Source: Bariatricus massiliensis (lineage in GTDB: Bacteria > Bacillota > Clostridia > Lachnospirales > Lachnospiraceae). From it: a stretch of DNA of 64,000 bases. Positions within the stretch are counted from its first letter, which is position 1. Every line of letters begins with the position of its first letter. Both the position numbers and the translations under genes were made by a program. The stretch covers positions 1,561,617 to 1,625,616 of the forward strand of contig NZ_LT574838.1 of assembly GCF_900086725.1 (NCBI RefSeq). The letters run 5' to 3'. Shown piece after piece: positions 42,408-50,777 of the stretch. The notes beneath the pieces are model-generated. The model was given only the letters and a program-made list of their open reading frames with translations, was not told the DNA's origin and searched no databases.

Positions 42408-43295
42408 CTATTTATCTGCCGTTTCAGCTTTGGACGCTGCTTCAGCCCCCTTCTCACTTTTTTCGTTCCGCTCTTCTTCCTCCACAATACTGAGAAAATC
42501 CGCTTCCTTCTTCTTTAGCTGCGGAATGAATCTCCCCGCAACCTTACCCTTGCCTTTATGCTTGATATAAAAATATCCAATCACAGAAAAGACGACCGCG
42601 CCTACAAAATTCACAAGCAAGTCTTTCATCGTATCATGCAGTCCTATATCCAGATAGCCTCCAAGACCAAGGCTTTTTCCGTTTATAATTACGTCATTAA
42701 TATTGTGAATGGCGGTAGGAATATTCCTTCCCTCCGGATCCAGCATCACAGAGTTCACCATGTGGACAATGGTATCCTTCTGCATATCCATTCCAAAAAA
42801 AGTATCCATACCGTATTCAAAAAATTCCCACACAACTCCCACTGTCATGGAAAAACAAAATGCTACAATAGACATAAAAACAGGCGACAATTCAAACTTC
42901 AGCCGCTCTTCCCGGTTTAAGATATCGACCAGTGAAAAGCCGATGGCCGCCATCAAAAAGCCGTTCAATGTATGTAAAATGGTATCCCAATTTTGAAACT
43001 TAATATAGTATTCCTGAATCTCGCCCAATATCTCCGCCGAGAAAATAAACAAGAGTATGATGATTTCCAGCGTAGTGGGAAGTTCTATTTTCAGATTAAG
43101 CTGAATCAAACTTGGCATAATCAGCAATATCAGCGTCAATATGCATAGAAATACATTCTCATAATTCTTATTCAATATCTGAAGTACCATACAGAGTATG
43201 ACAAGCGCCCTGAGCACTAAATAGACAATAAAAGAACTTTTATGTTCCCTGAGCTCCATCGCCAGCGCTTTATTTATCCTTTGCAGCCATCTCAT
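42408..43295 (-). CDS. Polytopic membrane protein of unknown function
   Basis: A 295-residue protein with about seven hydrophobic helices (residues 25-40, 46-62, 75-92, 108-128, 140-158 and 225-245 are the clearest). The cytosolic tail is charged and rich in Lys, Glu and Ala. The segment WDTILHTLNGFLMAAIGFS and a later VVWEFFEYGMD recall DUF2238/YjdF-type membrane proteins, but I am not certain. GGAGG precedes the ATG. Single gene; downstream terminator shared with queT. Confidence 0.8.
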   Translation of the reverse strand: MRWLQRINKALAMELREHKSSFIVYLVLRALVILCMVLQILNKNYENVFLCILTLILLIMPSLIQLNLKIELPTTLEIIILLFIFSAEILGEIQEYYIKFQNWDTILHTLNGFLMAAIGFSLVDILNREERLKFELSPVFMSIVAFCFSMTVGVVWEFFEYGMDTFFGMDMQKDTIVHMVNSVMLDPEGRNIPTAIHNINDVIINGKSLGLGGYLDIGLHDTMKDLLVNFVGAVVFSVIGYFYIKHKGKGKVAGRFIPQLKKKEADFLSIVEEEERNEKSEKGAEAASKAETADK

Positions 43296-43324
43296 CTCTT
43301 ATTCCTCCTGCCGAACACGACCAA

Positions 43325-43406
43325 TACACTTTGCACATTGTGTGCACCCCCCCGGAGGGTTTTTGTTATATAGGAAAGTTCAAAGGGCTTTCCTATATGA
43401 TAAAAA
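43325..43406 (+). repeat. Structured intergenic repeat, class 1, copy 3 (internally deleted)
   Basis: It starts TACACTTTG and jumps directly to CACATTGTGTGCA, so the first hairpin and the 5' half of the second are missing compared with copies 1 and 2. The terminal stem (43360-43379 / 43387-43406) is kept, with wobble pairs. It ends in the A-run of the tRNA-Gly terminator. Confidence 0.8.
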
Positions 43407-43407
43407 A

Positions 43408-43430
43408 AGAATCCGGATATTCCAGACTCT
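43408..43430 (-). terminator. Terminator of tRNA-Gly
   Basis: Minus strand AGAGTCTGG, AATAT loop, CCGGATTCT followed by T7. The stem has two mismatches. Its T-run merges with repeat copy 3. Confidence 0.6.
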
Positions 43431-43446
43431 TTTGGGTATGAAAAAA

Positions 43447-43516
43447 GCGGGTGATGGGAATCGAACCCACGTATCCAGCTTGGAAGGCTGGTGTTCTACC
43501 ATTGAACTACACCCGC
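43447..43516 (-). tRNA. tRNA-Gly (anticodon TCC)
   Basis: Minus strand acceptor GCGGGTG/CACCCGC (7 bp), D-arm GTTC/GAAC, anticodon stem CCAGC/GCTGG around CTTCCAA (anticodon TCC), T-arm GTGGG-TTCGATT-CCCAT. CCA is not encoded; the gene is followed by a T-run. Confidence 0.96.
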
Positions 43517-43580
43517 ATGACTCTTACGATTATAATATACTGTTTTTTATTTGTCAAGCATCATAATTAATTTTTTTAAT

Positions 43581-43605
43581 CCGCAGACAAAATTAATGTC
43601 TGCGG
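43581..43605 (-). terminator. Terminator of diguanylate cyclase gene
   Basis: CCGCAGACA (43581-43589) pairs with TGTCTGCGG (43597-43605). On the minus strand it is followed by ATTAAAAAAATTAATT, lacking a clean T-run next to the stem. Confidence 0.65.
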
Positions 43606-43624
43606 ATTCCCATATCTAGCTTCA

Positions 43625-45160
43625 CTATCTAGTCTCGGCACAGGAAAAATCACCATTGTGCGTTTCTTTTGCTTTATATAGCGCCTCATCCGCCGCCTTG
43701 AAAAGCGTAGCATAACCATCTCCGTTTCTGGCTACCACCGCTCCTGACGACAAGGTAAGCGCAGGCATGTTCCGTTTCTGCGCTTCCTTGGCTATGGAAA
43801 AATTAATGTCCGCCATAATCTTTCTTGCGACCTCGTAATCACAAGTATCCGCAATAAATATGGCAAACTCATCGCCATGCAGGCGGGAAGCCAAGTCCAC
43901 AGTCCTGATACGTCCTATAATCATCTGCGCCGTAAGTTTTATGACTTCATCCCCCACATTATGCCCATACTCATCATTTATGTGCTTAAAATGGTCTCCG
44001 TCCAGCATGACAAGTATGCCGTGCTCCTCTTCCTCCAAAGTTGACAGCACATGTAATAATTCCTTGCGGAACGACTTGGCATTCATCATCCCCGTAAGGT
44101 CGTCGACAGCCGCGGCCTTCTGTGCCATCGATAATGCTATTTCCAGCCTTTTCTGCGTCTGTCCAAGCTCTACATAGGCTTCTCTCAATTCTCTATTGTG
44201 CTGGCCTCGGCTTATACTGGCAAGCACGTAGATTAACAGCAGCTCAACCACGAGAAGGGGCACAAGCCATATTTCCGCCGTCTTTTTCAGTATAGACCCC
44301 TGTGGAGCCAATATCATAAAGCGGAATCCCCCGTCTCCAAGAACACAGCCATAATATTGCCTTCCGCCAATGCTTACACGCTCCGCCTTTCCCTCGGCCG
44401 ACTCCAGCTCTTTTAAACTATCACCGAGCCGCTCTCTGAACTGTAGGAATTTTTCCGAAGAATCCGTTGATTCGCCGGCGAAAGTCCCATACAAATTATC
44501 CCCCAGATACTCAGGAACTGTACTGCCGATTACCGTGCCATTCTCATCGTAAATCAAAATCTGCTGGTTCTCATAAAAGTTCTGTCTGGCCACCAGCGTC
44601 TGAATATCTTCCATCCTGATATCGTAGGCGAACACGGTCTCACCGTCCGGCTGCATCTGTGATATTGTAGTCAAAATATAATTGTTGGCATAGCTCTTGT
44701 AGGGCGGCGTAAAAACGACCTCACCTCCGCCCGCCGCCGCGTCCTTATACCACGGACGCTGTGTGGCATCATATCCCGTTTGTTCATATTGAGAATAAGG
44801 AGTGTCCCAGCTGTAGAGGTAACGACCTTTATAATACATGTACACGCCGTCGAAGGTCTTTCCTTCTATCTGTGCAAGCGCTGTGTCCATATCTTTTAAG
44901 TAATTCCATATATCATCCGGATTCGGATTATGTTCGATTTCTTGGCTAAGCATCTCCGTGAATAGATGAAATGAATGCCGATAGCCGTTCAGAATCTCTT
45001 CGAACCTGTCCTTTGTCTCCTCCGCACAGGCCGCCAGACTGGCATCCACAGCCCTCGTCTCTCTCCTGCTCACAATTATAATAGCCAAAATGTTCACAAT
45101 TAAAAAAACTGCCGCAAATATAAACGCTTTTTTCCGATTTCTCTTTTTAATCTTTCCCAT
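43625..45160 (-). CDS. Membrane diguanylate cyclase with dCache sensor
   Basis: A 511-residue protein. TM1 (about residues 10-32) is followed by an extracytoplasmic dCache-like ligand-binding region (about 40-295; RPWYKDAAAGGGEVVFTPPY), TM2 (about 298-318), a short coiled coil and a GGDEF domain (about 345-505). The signature reads RLHGDEFAIF, so the first Gly of GGDEF is His. An RxxD inhibitory site (RTVD) lies just upstream. GGDEF proteins make cyclic di-GMP from GTP; activity with this variant needs testing. Its ATG is 2 nt after the MATE stop, so the two are co-translated. Confidence 0.9.
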   Translation of the reverse strand: MGKIKKRNRKKAFIFAAVFLIVNILAIIIVSRRETRAVDASLAACAEETKDRFEEILNGYRHSFHLFTEMLSQEIEHNPNPDDIWNYLKDMDTALAQIEGKTFDGVYMYYKGRYLYSWDTPYSQYEQTGYDATQRPWYKDAAAGGGEVVFTPPYKSYANNYILTTISQMQPDGETVFAYDIRMEDIQTLVARQNFYENQQILIYDENGTVIGSTVPEYLGDNLYGTFAGESTDSSEKFLQFRERLGDSLKELESAEGKAERVSIGGRQYYGCVLGDGGFRFMILAPQGSILKKTAEIWLVPLLVVELLLIYVLASISRGQHNRELREAYVELGQTQKRLEIALSMAQKAAAVDDLTGMMNAKSFRKELLHVLSTLEEEEHGILVMLDGDHFKHINDEYGHNVGDEVIKLTAQMIIGRIRTVDLASRLHGDEFAIFIADTCDYEVARKIMADINFSIAKEAQKRNMPALTLSSGAVVARNGDGYATLFKAADEALYKAKETHNGDFSCAETR

Positions 45161-45162
45161 AT

Positions 45163-46512
45163 CTATTCCGGCGCCTCCTCATGTTTGGGCATCCACTTAG
45201 CCTTCCACGCGTACAATACCATAAGTATAGCACCGATGGCCCAAGATATTGGATACGCCATGAAAATCCACTTCATCTCGCGGAAAATCGGAACCGTAAT
45301 ATTTATCCAGATAACCCGGTAGACACAGAGTGCAAATATGATTATGAACATAGGCGGCAAAGTCTTGCCTGTTCCCCTGACCGTACCCGCAAGAATATGC
45401 ATAATTGCAAGGATAAAATAAAAAGGACAGAAAAACCGGAGAATATAGACTCCCAGCGAAATGACCTCCGCATCGTTTACAAAAACGCCCATTATCTGGC
45501 TGCCAAATCTCAGGAGCAGTACTGTTGTAATAAATGTATATACAACACCCATGCCCATGGCTACCCACATCCCACGTTTCACTCTGTCATATTTCTTAGC
45601 TCCCACATTCTGACCGGTAAATGTAGTGGCCGCCATACTGAAGCTCATGACAGGCATGATGTTAAAGCCGTCAATCTTAACATAGGCTGCGAATGCCGCC
45701 ATCAGCGTGGAGCCAAAACTATTGACGCTGGACTGTATTACCACATTGGAAAAAGAGATTACCATGTTTTGTATACCGGTGGGAAGCCCTACTTTTATAA
45801 TCTTTCCGGCCATTTTCATATCCATTCGGACTTCTTTGAGATAAACATGGAACATATCTTCACTCTTTACCATAAAGCGGATGATAAAGATGAAAGAAAG
45901 GAACTGGCCGATATCGGTAGCAAGGGCAACCCCTTCTACGCCCATATGGAAAACCACTACGAACACCCAGTCCAGTACTACATTGGAGCCTGCGGCTATG
46001 ACTAGATACTGCAGGGCCTTCTTAGAGTTCCCCACCGCATTTAAGATACCGGCCGCAAAATTGTAGATGACAGAAAATAGAATTCCACCAAAATAAATCC
46101 GCATGTAGATTACCGACTGCGAAAATACTTCCTGCGGCGTGCCCATCCATCGAAGCACAATCGGAGTCACTGCGATTCCCACAACAGTCATGACCGCGCC
46201 GGACACAACAGATATGGCCAGCGTTGTATGTACAGCTGTTTTCATGCCCTTTGCGTCCCCTGCGCCATAGTACTGGGAGATAATAACACCTGCCCCGGCC
46301 GACGCCCCGATACAAAACGCAAGCAGCAAGTTAATCAGCGAGCCGCTGGAGCCCACTGCCGCCAAAGCTTCACTGCCTATATAATTACCCACAATGATTG
46401 AATCTACCGTATTATAGAGCTGCTGGAACAAATTCCCCAATATCAAAGGAATCGAAAAACGGATTATCTGCCTCCAGATGCTTCCTTCCGTCATTGTCGT
46501 TGACCTTTTCAT
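45163..46512 (-). CDS. MATE family efflux transporter
   Basis: A 449-residue protein with 12 predicted helices in two six-helix halves, starting SIWRQIIRFSIPLILGNLFQQL, typical of the NorM/MepA-like MATE family. MATE proteins export cationic drugs or metabolites using Na+ or H+ gradients. GAGAGGA precedes the ATG. It is the first gene of a two-gene operon with the diguanylate cyclase. Confidence 0.93.
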   Translation of the reverse strand: MKRSTTMTEGSIWRQIIRFSIPLILGNLFQQLYNTVDSIIVGNYIGSEALAAVGSSGSLINLLLAFCIGASAGAGVIISQYYGAGDAKGMKTAVHTTLAISVVSGAVMTVVGIAVTPIVLRWMGTPQEVFSQSVIYMRIYFGGILFSVIYNFAAGILNAVGNSKKALQYLVIAAGSNVVLDWVFVVVFHMGVEGVALATDIGQFLSFIFIIRFMVKSEDMFHVYLKEVRMDMKMAGKIIKVGLPTGIQNMVISFSNVVIQSSVNSFGSTLMAAFAAYVKIDGFNIMPVMSFSMAATTFTGQNVGAKKYDRVKRGMWVAMGMGVVYTFITTVLLLRFGSQIMGVFVNDAEVISLGVYILRFFCPFYFILAIMHILAGTVRGTGKTLPPMFIIIFALCVYRVIWINITVPIFREMKWIFMAYPISWAIGAILMVLYAWKAKWMPKHEEAPE

Positions 46513-46639
46513 CTATATATCCTCTCTCTTTCATTCTTTAGTAACACCTACCTTACAGTATACAAGATTTACAGGTTATTTTTAAGAGGAAGTTACATAA
46601 ATTATAAACTATTTTTTTAACCCCTTTCCCTGTTGTCTA

Positions 46640-46668
46640 TTGTATAAAAAACATAGAAATGTTATAAT
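46640..46668 (+). promoter_or_regulatory. Promoter of the aminopeptidase gene
   Basis: TTGTAT (46640-46645), 17 nt, TATAAT (46663-46668) with TGT before it. Confidence 0.7.
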
Positions 46669-46678
46669 ATTCACGAAC

Positions 46679-46704
46679 TTTGAAGTTACGGGAATAACTT
46701 CAAA
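46679..46704 (+). promoter_or_regulatory. Perfect inverted repeat at the 5' end of the aminopeptidase mRNA
   Basis: TTTGAAGTTA (46679-46688), loop CGGGAA, TAACTTCAAA (46695-46704). It begins about 10 nt after the -10, i.e. at or just after the start of transcription. It could be an operator or a 5' mRNA hairpin that protects the transcript. Confidence 0.6.
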
Positions 46705-46742
46705 AATTTTCAAATGCCGCACAGACGGCAAGGAGGTATAAT

Positions 46743-47624
46743 ATGAAAGTCATTGAAGGTTACATGCCATACTTGGGGTATCAGACTTACTATCGAATCG
46801 TAGGCGAATGTACAGGTAACAAGAAGCCGCTTCTGCTTCTTCATGGGGGGCCGGGCTCCACACACAACTATTTTGAAGTGTTGGACAGACTGGCTGAAGA
46901 AGGACGCGCCATCATCTCTTACGATCAGCTTGGCTGTGGGAATTCTTATGTAGACGGACACCCGGAATTGTGGTGCTCTGAGACATGGGATAATGAGCTG
47001 ATCGCACTTAGAAAGCACCTTGGACTCGACGAAGTTCATCTTCTCGGACAATCCTGGGGCGGAATGCTCGCGATTGAGTATCTCTGCGATTACAAACCAG
47101 AAGGTGTAAAATCCGTTATTCTTTCCAGTACATTACCGGCTGCAGAGCTGTGGGCTCATGAGCAGCACCGCATGATTAAGTTCATGTCTCAGGAAGATCA
47201 AGACGCTATCGCCAAGGCTGAAGCTACAGGAAACTTTGACGATCCTGCATATCTTGCCGCAAATGAAAGATTTATGCTTCTCCACTGCGCCGGCGAGGTG
47301 ACAGAAGATTCTCCGGAATGTCTGCGCCGCCCGAAGAAATCCGGTTCAGAAGCTTACGTTGCCGGCTGGGGGCCAAACGAATACAATCCTACAGGAAGCC
47401 TCGGAGGCTGGGAATACCGTGATAAGATTGGTGATATCAAAGAACCGGCTCTTATCATTAACGGTACAAACGATCTGTGCACACCGCTTGTGGCAAAGAC
47501 AATGTACGACCTGATTCCTAATTCTAAATGGGAACTCTTCGATGGCTGCCGCCATATGTGCTTCGTTGAAGAAAATGACAAATACTGTAAACTTGTCAAT
47601 GAATGGATGGAACAGCACGACTAA
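46743..47624 (+). CDS. Proline iminopeptidase family alpha/beta hydrolase
   Basis: A 293-residue S33-type hydrolase. The oxyanion region is LLLLHGGPGSTHNYF, the nucleophile elbow is LLGQSWGGMLAIEYL (Ser about residue 105), Asp lies in INGTNDLCTP and His in GCRHMCFVEE. The family removes N-terminal proline from peptides or acts on related amides in the cytosol. AAGGAGG precedes the ATG. It is monocistronic with its own promoter, 5' hairpin and terminator. Confidence 0.92.
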   Translation: MKVIEGYMPYLGYQTYYRIVGECTGNKKPLLLLHGGPGSTHNYFEVLDRLAEEGRAIISYDQLGCGNSYVDGHPELWCSETWDNELIALRKHLGLDEVHLLGQSWGGMLAIEYLCDYKPEGVKSVILSSTLPAAELWAHEQHRMIKFMSQEDQDAIAKAEATGNFDDPAYLAANERFMLLHCAGEVTEDSPECLRRPKKSGSEAYVAGWGPNEYNPTGSLGGWEYRDKIGDIKEPALIINGTNDLCTPLVAKTMYDLIPNSKWELFDGCRHMCFVEENDKYCKLVNEWMEQHD

Positions 47625-47632
47625 TAAAAGAC

Positions 47633-47667
47633 GGATGGTACTACAGATATTTCTGCAAGTACCATCC
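47633..47667 (+). terminator. Terminator of the aminopeptidase gene
   Basis: GGATGGTACT (47633-47642) pairs with AGTACCATCC (47658-47667), followed by TATTTTTTT. Confidence 0.93.
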
Positions 47668-47759
47668 TATTTTTTTATTTGCATTTTCCCAGCTCACGCC
47701 ATATAATAGCAATTATACTTAAAATGCCTCATTTGCTACAAAAAAGGAGCTGATCGATC

Positions 47760-48650
47760 ATGTCTAAAAAGCAAAAAGGGATTCTTTTTATTATACTTTC
47801 TGCACTTTGTTTCTCCCTGATGAACATGTTTGTAAAACTGTCGGGAGACTTGCCTTCTATACAAAAAAGCTTTTTCAGAAATTCTGTCGCTGTAGTTGCG
47901 GCCGCCGTTCTCCTCGTAAAAAGCCATACCCCCTTCCGCTGGCAGAAGGGGAACCTAGGTCTTCTTGTCGTGCGCGCCTCATTCGGAACGCTGGGCATCC
48001 TCTGCAACTTCTATGCTATCAGCCACATGAACCTTGCAGACGCCTCCATGCTGAATAAGCTGTCTCCCTTCTTTGTCATTCTGTTTTCTTTCTTTTTCCT
48101 GAAAGAAAAGGTGACACTATTTCAGACAGGCGCGATGACAGCCGCCTTCGTGGGGAGCATGTTCATCATCCGGCCCGGCTTCCAGTTTCAAGAGGCTCTG
48201 CCCGCCGTCATCGGCTTCCTCGGAGGACTTGCCGCAGGCGCCGCTTACACAGCCGTCCGAGGCTTGAGTCTCAGAGGGGAAAAGAATCCTTTTATCGTAT
48301 TCTTCTTCTCTGCCTTTTCCTGCCTCGTGACGCTGCCCTACCTGCTTTTTGCCTATGTGCCCATGAGCGGCCTGCAATTGCTCTACCTTCTGCTGGCCGG
48401 CCTATTTGCCTCCGGGGGACAGTTTGCTATCACGGCAGCTTATGCCAACGCACCGGGAAGCGATATTTCTATCTATGACTATACCATTGTTATATTCGCA
48501 GGCATTTGGAGCTTTCTTCTGTGGGACGAGATTCCGGGAATCACCAGTATCATAGGGTACATTATTATATTTGGCGCTTCCCTTGCCATGTATCTTTATA
48601 AAAGTATCAGAACAAATGGAAGTTCACAATCAGCCCGGCGAAAACAATAG
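47760..48650 (+). CDS. DMT superfamily (EamA) transporter
   Basis: A 296-residue protein with ten helices and two EamA repeats (about residues 5-135 and 150-280; LADASMLNKLSPFFVILFSF, then GSDISIYDYTIVIFAG). EamA proteins export amino acids or other small metabolites. AAGGAG precedes the ATG. Its last 44 bases overlap the 3' end of the converging pyrophosphatase gene; no terminator separates them. Confidence 0.9.
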   Translation: MSKKQKGILFIILSALCFSLMNMFVKLSGDLPSIQKSFFRNSVAVVAAAVLLVKSHTPFRWQKGNLGLLVVRASFGTLGILCNFYAISHMNLADASMLNKLSPFFVILFSFFFLKEKVTLFQTGAMTAAFVGSMFIIRPGFQFQEALPAVIGFLGGLAAGAAYTAVRGLSLRGEKNPFIVFFFSAFSCLVTLPYLLFAYVPMSGLQLLYLLLAGLFASGGQFAITAAYANAPGSDISIYDYTIVIFAGIWSFLLWDEIPGITSIIGYIIIFGASLAMYLYKSIRTNGSSQSARRKQ

Positions 48651-50706
48651 ATACCATGGACAATAATTTGATTAAAATATTGATGGACGGTCCAGACGTA
48701 TCTTTAAAAGGATCTCCTACCGTGTCGCCAACTACCGCGGCTTTGTGGGCCTCACTTCCTTTGCCGCCGTACGCGCCCCCTTCAATATATTTCTTCGCGT
48801 TGTCCCACGCCCCGCCGGAGTTGGACATGAATACCGCCATCAGGAAACCGGTGGATGTGGCGCCTGTCAGCATCCCGATCACTCCGTTGTATCCCAGCAG
48901 AAGTCCCACCACCACAGGAGTGACGATTGCCAGAATGGTGGGGAGCACCATCTCATGAAGGCTTGCCTTCGTACAAATGTCTACGCAGGCCTCATAATCA
49001 GCCTCAGCCTTTCCTTCCATCAATCCTTTGATTTCTCTGAACTGTCTCCTTACTTCCACGACAATGCTCTGCGCCGCCCGTCCTACGGACGACATCGTAA
49101 GCGCCGCAAACACGAATGGCAGACACGCCCCGATAAAGATTCCCACCAGTACCGGAGGATTCATCACGCTCATATTGAGTTCCACGCCTGCTCCTCCTAC
49201 TTGCTGTACTTTTTCTACATAGGACGCAATCAATGCCAGCGCCGTCAGCGCGGCAGAGCCAATGGCAAATCCTTTTCCGGTGGCCGCCGTCGTATTGCCC
49301 AACGAGTCGAGAGCGTCTGTCCTGCCGCGCACCTCCGGTTCCAGCCCGGACATCTCGGCAATCCCGCCCGCATTGTCAGCGATAGGGCCATAAGCGTCAG
49401 TCGCAAGAGTGATTCCAAGCGTGGAAAGCATTCCGACCGCCGCCAGCGCTATGCCATATAACCCTCTGGTCGTCTCGGTAAATCCGCCTGAAAATGTATA
49501 GGCCGCCATAACACAGACTGCGATGATGAGAATCGGGACAGCCGTGGAGAGCATTCCAAGGCTGATTCCACCGATAACAATTGTGGCCGGTCCCGTCTGA
49601 GACTTCTCCGCCAGCCCTTTTGTCGGCTTATAGCTGTCCGAGGTGAAAAATTCTGTAAAAAATCCTATCAGTACACCGGCAATCAATCCGGCAATAATCG
49701 CAAAGTAAAATCCAATAAATGCTTTTCCAAAAATAAACCACACCAGCGGAAATGCAACGACCGCAATCAATAAAGCGCTGGTATTAGTTCCTCTGCGCAG
49801 CGCTTTGAGCAAAGTACCTTGGTCTGTATTTTCTCCAGTCTTGACAAGCATAGACCCGATAATGGAGGCCAGCACCCCAACTGCAGCCAATACCATCGGT
49901 AACGCCACCGCGTTGACCCGGTCCACCGCTTCTATCTTATTAAAGGCGATGACGCCAAGCGCGCATGCAGAGAGCACGGAGCCTACATAGGACTCATAAA
50001 GATCTGCTCCCATGCCAGCCACATCACCTACATTGTCTCCTACATTGTCAGCAATGACCGCAGGGTTTCTAGGATCGTCCTCAGGGATTCCCGCCTCTAC
50101 TTTGCCTACTAGATCCGCCCCCACATCTGCTGCCTTCGTATATATTCCTCCTCCGACACGGGCGAACAGCGCCATGGAGGATGCCCCCATGCCAAAGGTC
50201 AGCATGGCGCTCGTAATCTCTTCAATGGGCAGATGAAAGACAAGCCTGAGCAGCAAGTACCAAATAGAAATATCCAGAAGTCCCAGTCCCACAACCGTGA
50301 ATCCCATAACAGAGCCGGCAGAAAACGCTACTTTAAGTCCCCTGTTCAGCCCCTTTTGGCAGGCCGCCGCAGTGCGCGCATTCGCCCGGGTCGCTATATT
50401 CATACCCACGAATCCGGACAGGCCGGAGAAAAATCCTCCGGTGATAAAGGCAAAGGGCACGAACCAGGTCAAGAATCCACACGCTGCCATTACTGTAAGG
50501 ATAAGAAACATCCCCGCAAAAAAAATGAGTAAAATCCGGTACTGGCGCTTCAGATAAGCCATAGCTCCAGACCGGATAGACGCCGCGATTTTTACCATAG
50601 TATCGTTTCCCTCGGGAAAGCGAAGTACCTTCTGCGCCCTTGTCGCGGCAAACAACAGGGCAATAATTGATCCACATAGGGTAAGTAATGCCAGCTTGTT
50701 ATCCAT
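48607..50706 (-). CDS. hppA: Membrane-bound cation-pumping pyrophosphatase
   Basis: About 699 residues from the ATG at 50706 (AGGAGG 7 nt upstream), with about 16 helices. PPi-site motifs are DVGADLVGKVEAGIPEDDPR, NVGDNVGDVAGMGADL and, near the C-terminus, VVGDTVGDPFKDTSGP. The segment GNTTAATGKG has Ala where K+-independent pumps carry Lys, so this is the K+-dependent type, which in anaerobes often pumps Na+. It couples PPi hydrolysis to ion export. Single gene; its stop lies inside the converging EamA gene. Confidence 0.95.
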   Translation of the reverse strand: MDNKLALLTLCGSIIALLFAATRAQKVLRFPEGNDTMVKIAASIRSGAMAYLKRQYRILLIFFAGMFLILTVMAACGFLTWFVPFAFITGGFFSGLSGFVGMNIATRANARTAAACQKGLNRGLKVAFSAGSVMGFTVVGLGLLDISIWYLLLRLVFHLPIEEITSAMLTFGMGASSMALFARVGGGIYTKAADVGADLVGKVEAGIPEDDPRNPAVIADNVGDNVGDVAGMGADLYESYVGSVLSACALGVIAFNKIEAVDRVNAVALPMVLAAVGVLASIIGSMLVKTGENTDQGTLLKALRRGTNTSALLIAVVAFPLVWFIFGKAFIGFYFAIIAGLIAGVLIGFFTEFFTSDSYKPTKGLAEKSQTGPATIVIGGISLGMLSTAVPILIIAVCVMAAYTFSGGFTETTRGLYGIALAAVGMLSTLGITLATDAYGPIADNAGGIAEMSGLEPEVRGRTDALDSLGNTTAATGKGFAIGSAALTALALIASYVEKVQQVGGAGVELNMSVMNPPVLVGIFIGACLPFVFAALTMSSVGRAAQSIVVEVRRQFREIKGLMEGKAEADYEACVDICTKASLHEMVLPTILAIVTPVVVGLLLGYNGVIGMLTGATSTGFLMAVFMSNSGGAWDNAKKYIEGGAYGGKGSEAHKAAVVGDTVGDPFKDTSGPSINILIKLLSMVSIVFAGLIVNFHLF

Positions 50707-50777
50707 AGAAAAACCTCCTCTCAATACAGATGCTTCTATGTTATTATACTACTTCTCTATGGATATTGATATATTTT

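Noticed and set aside
45181..46005. A 274-codon plus-strand frame
   Set aside because: It is antisense to the MATE transporter, rich in His, Tyr and Arg, with no start signal.
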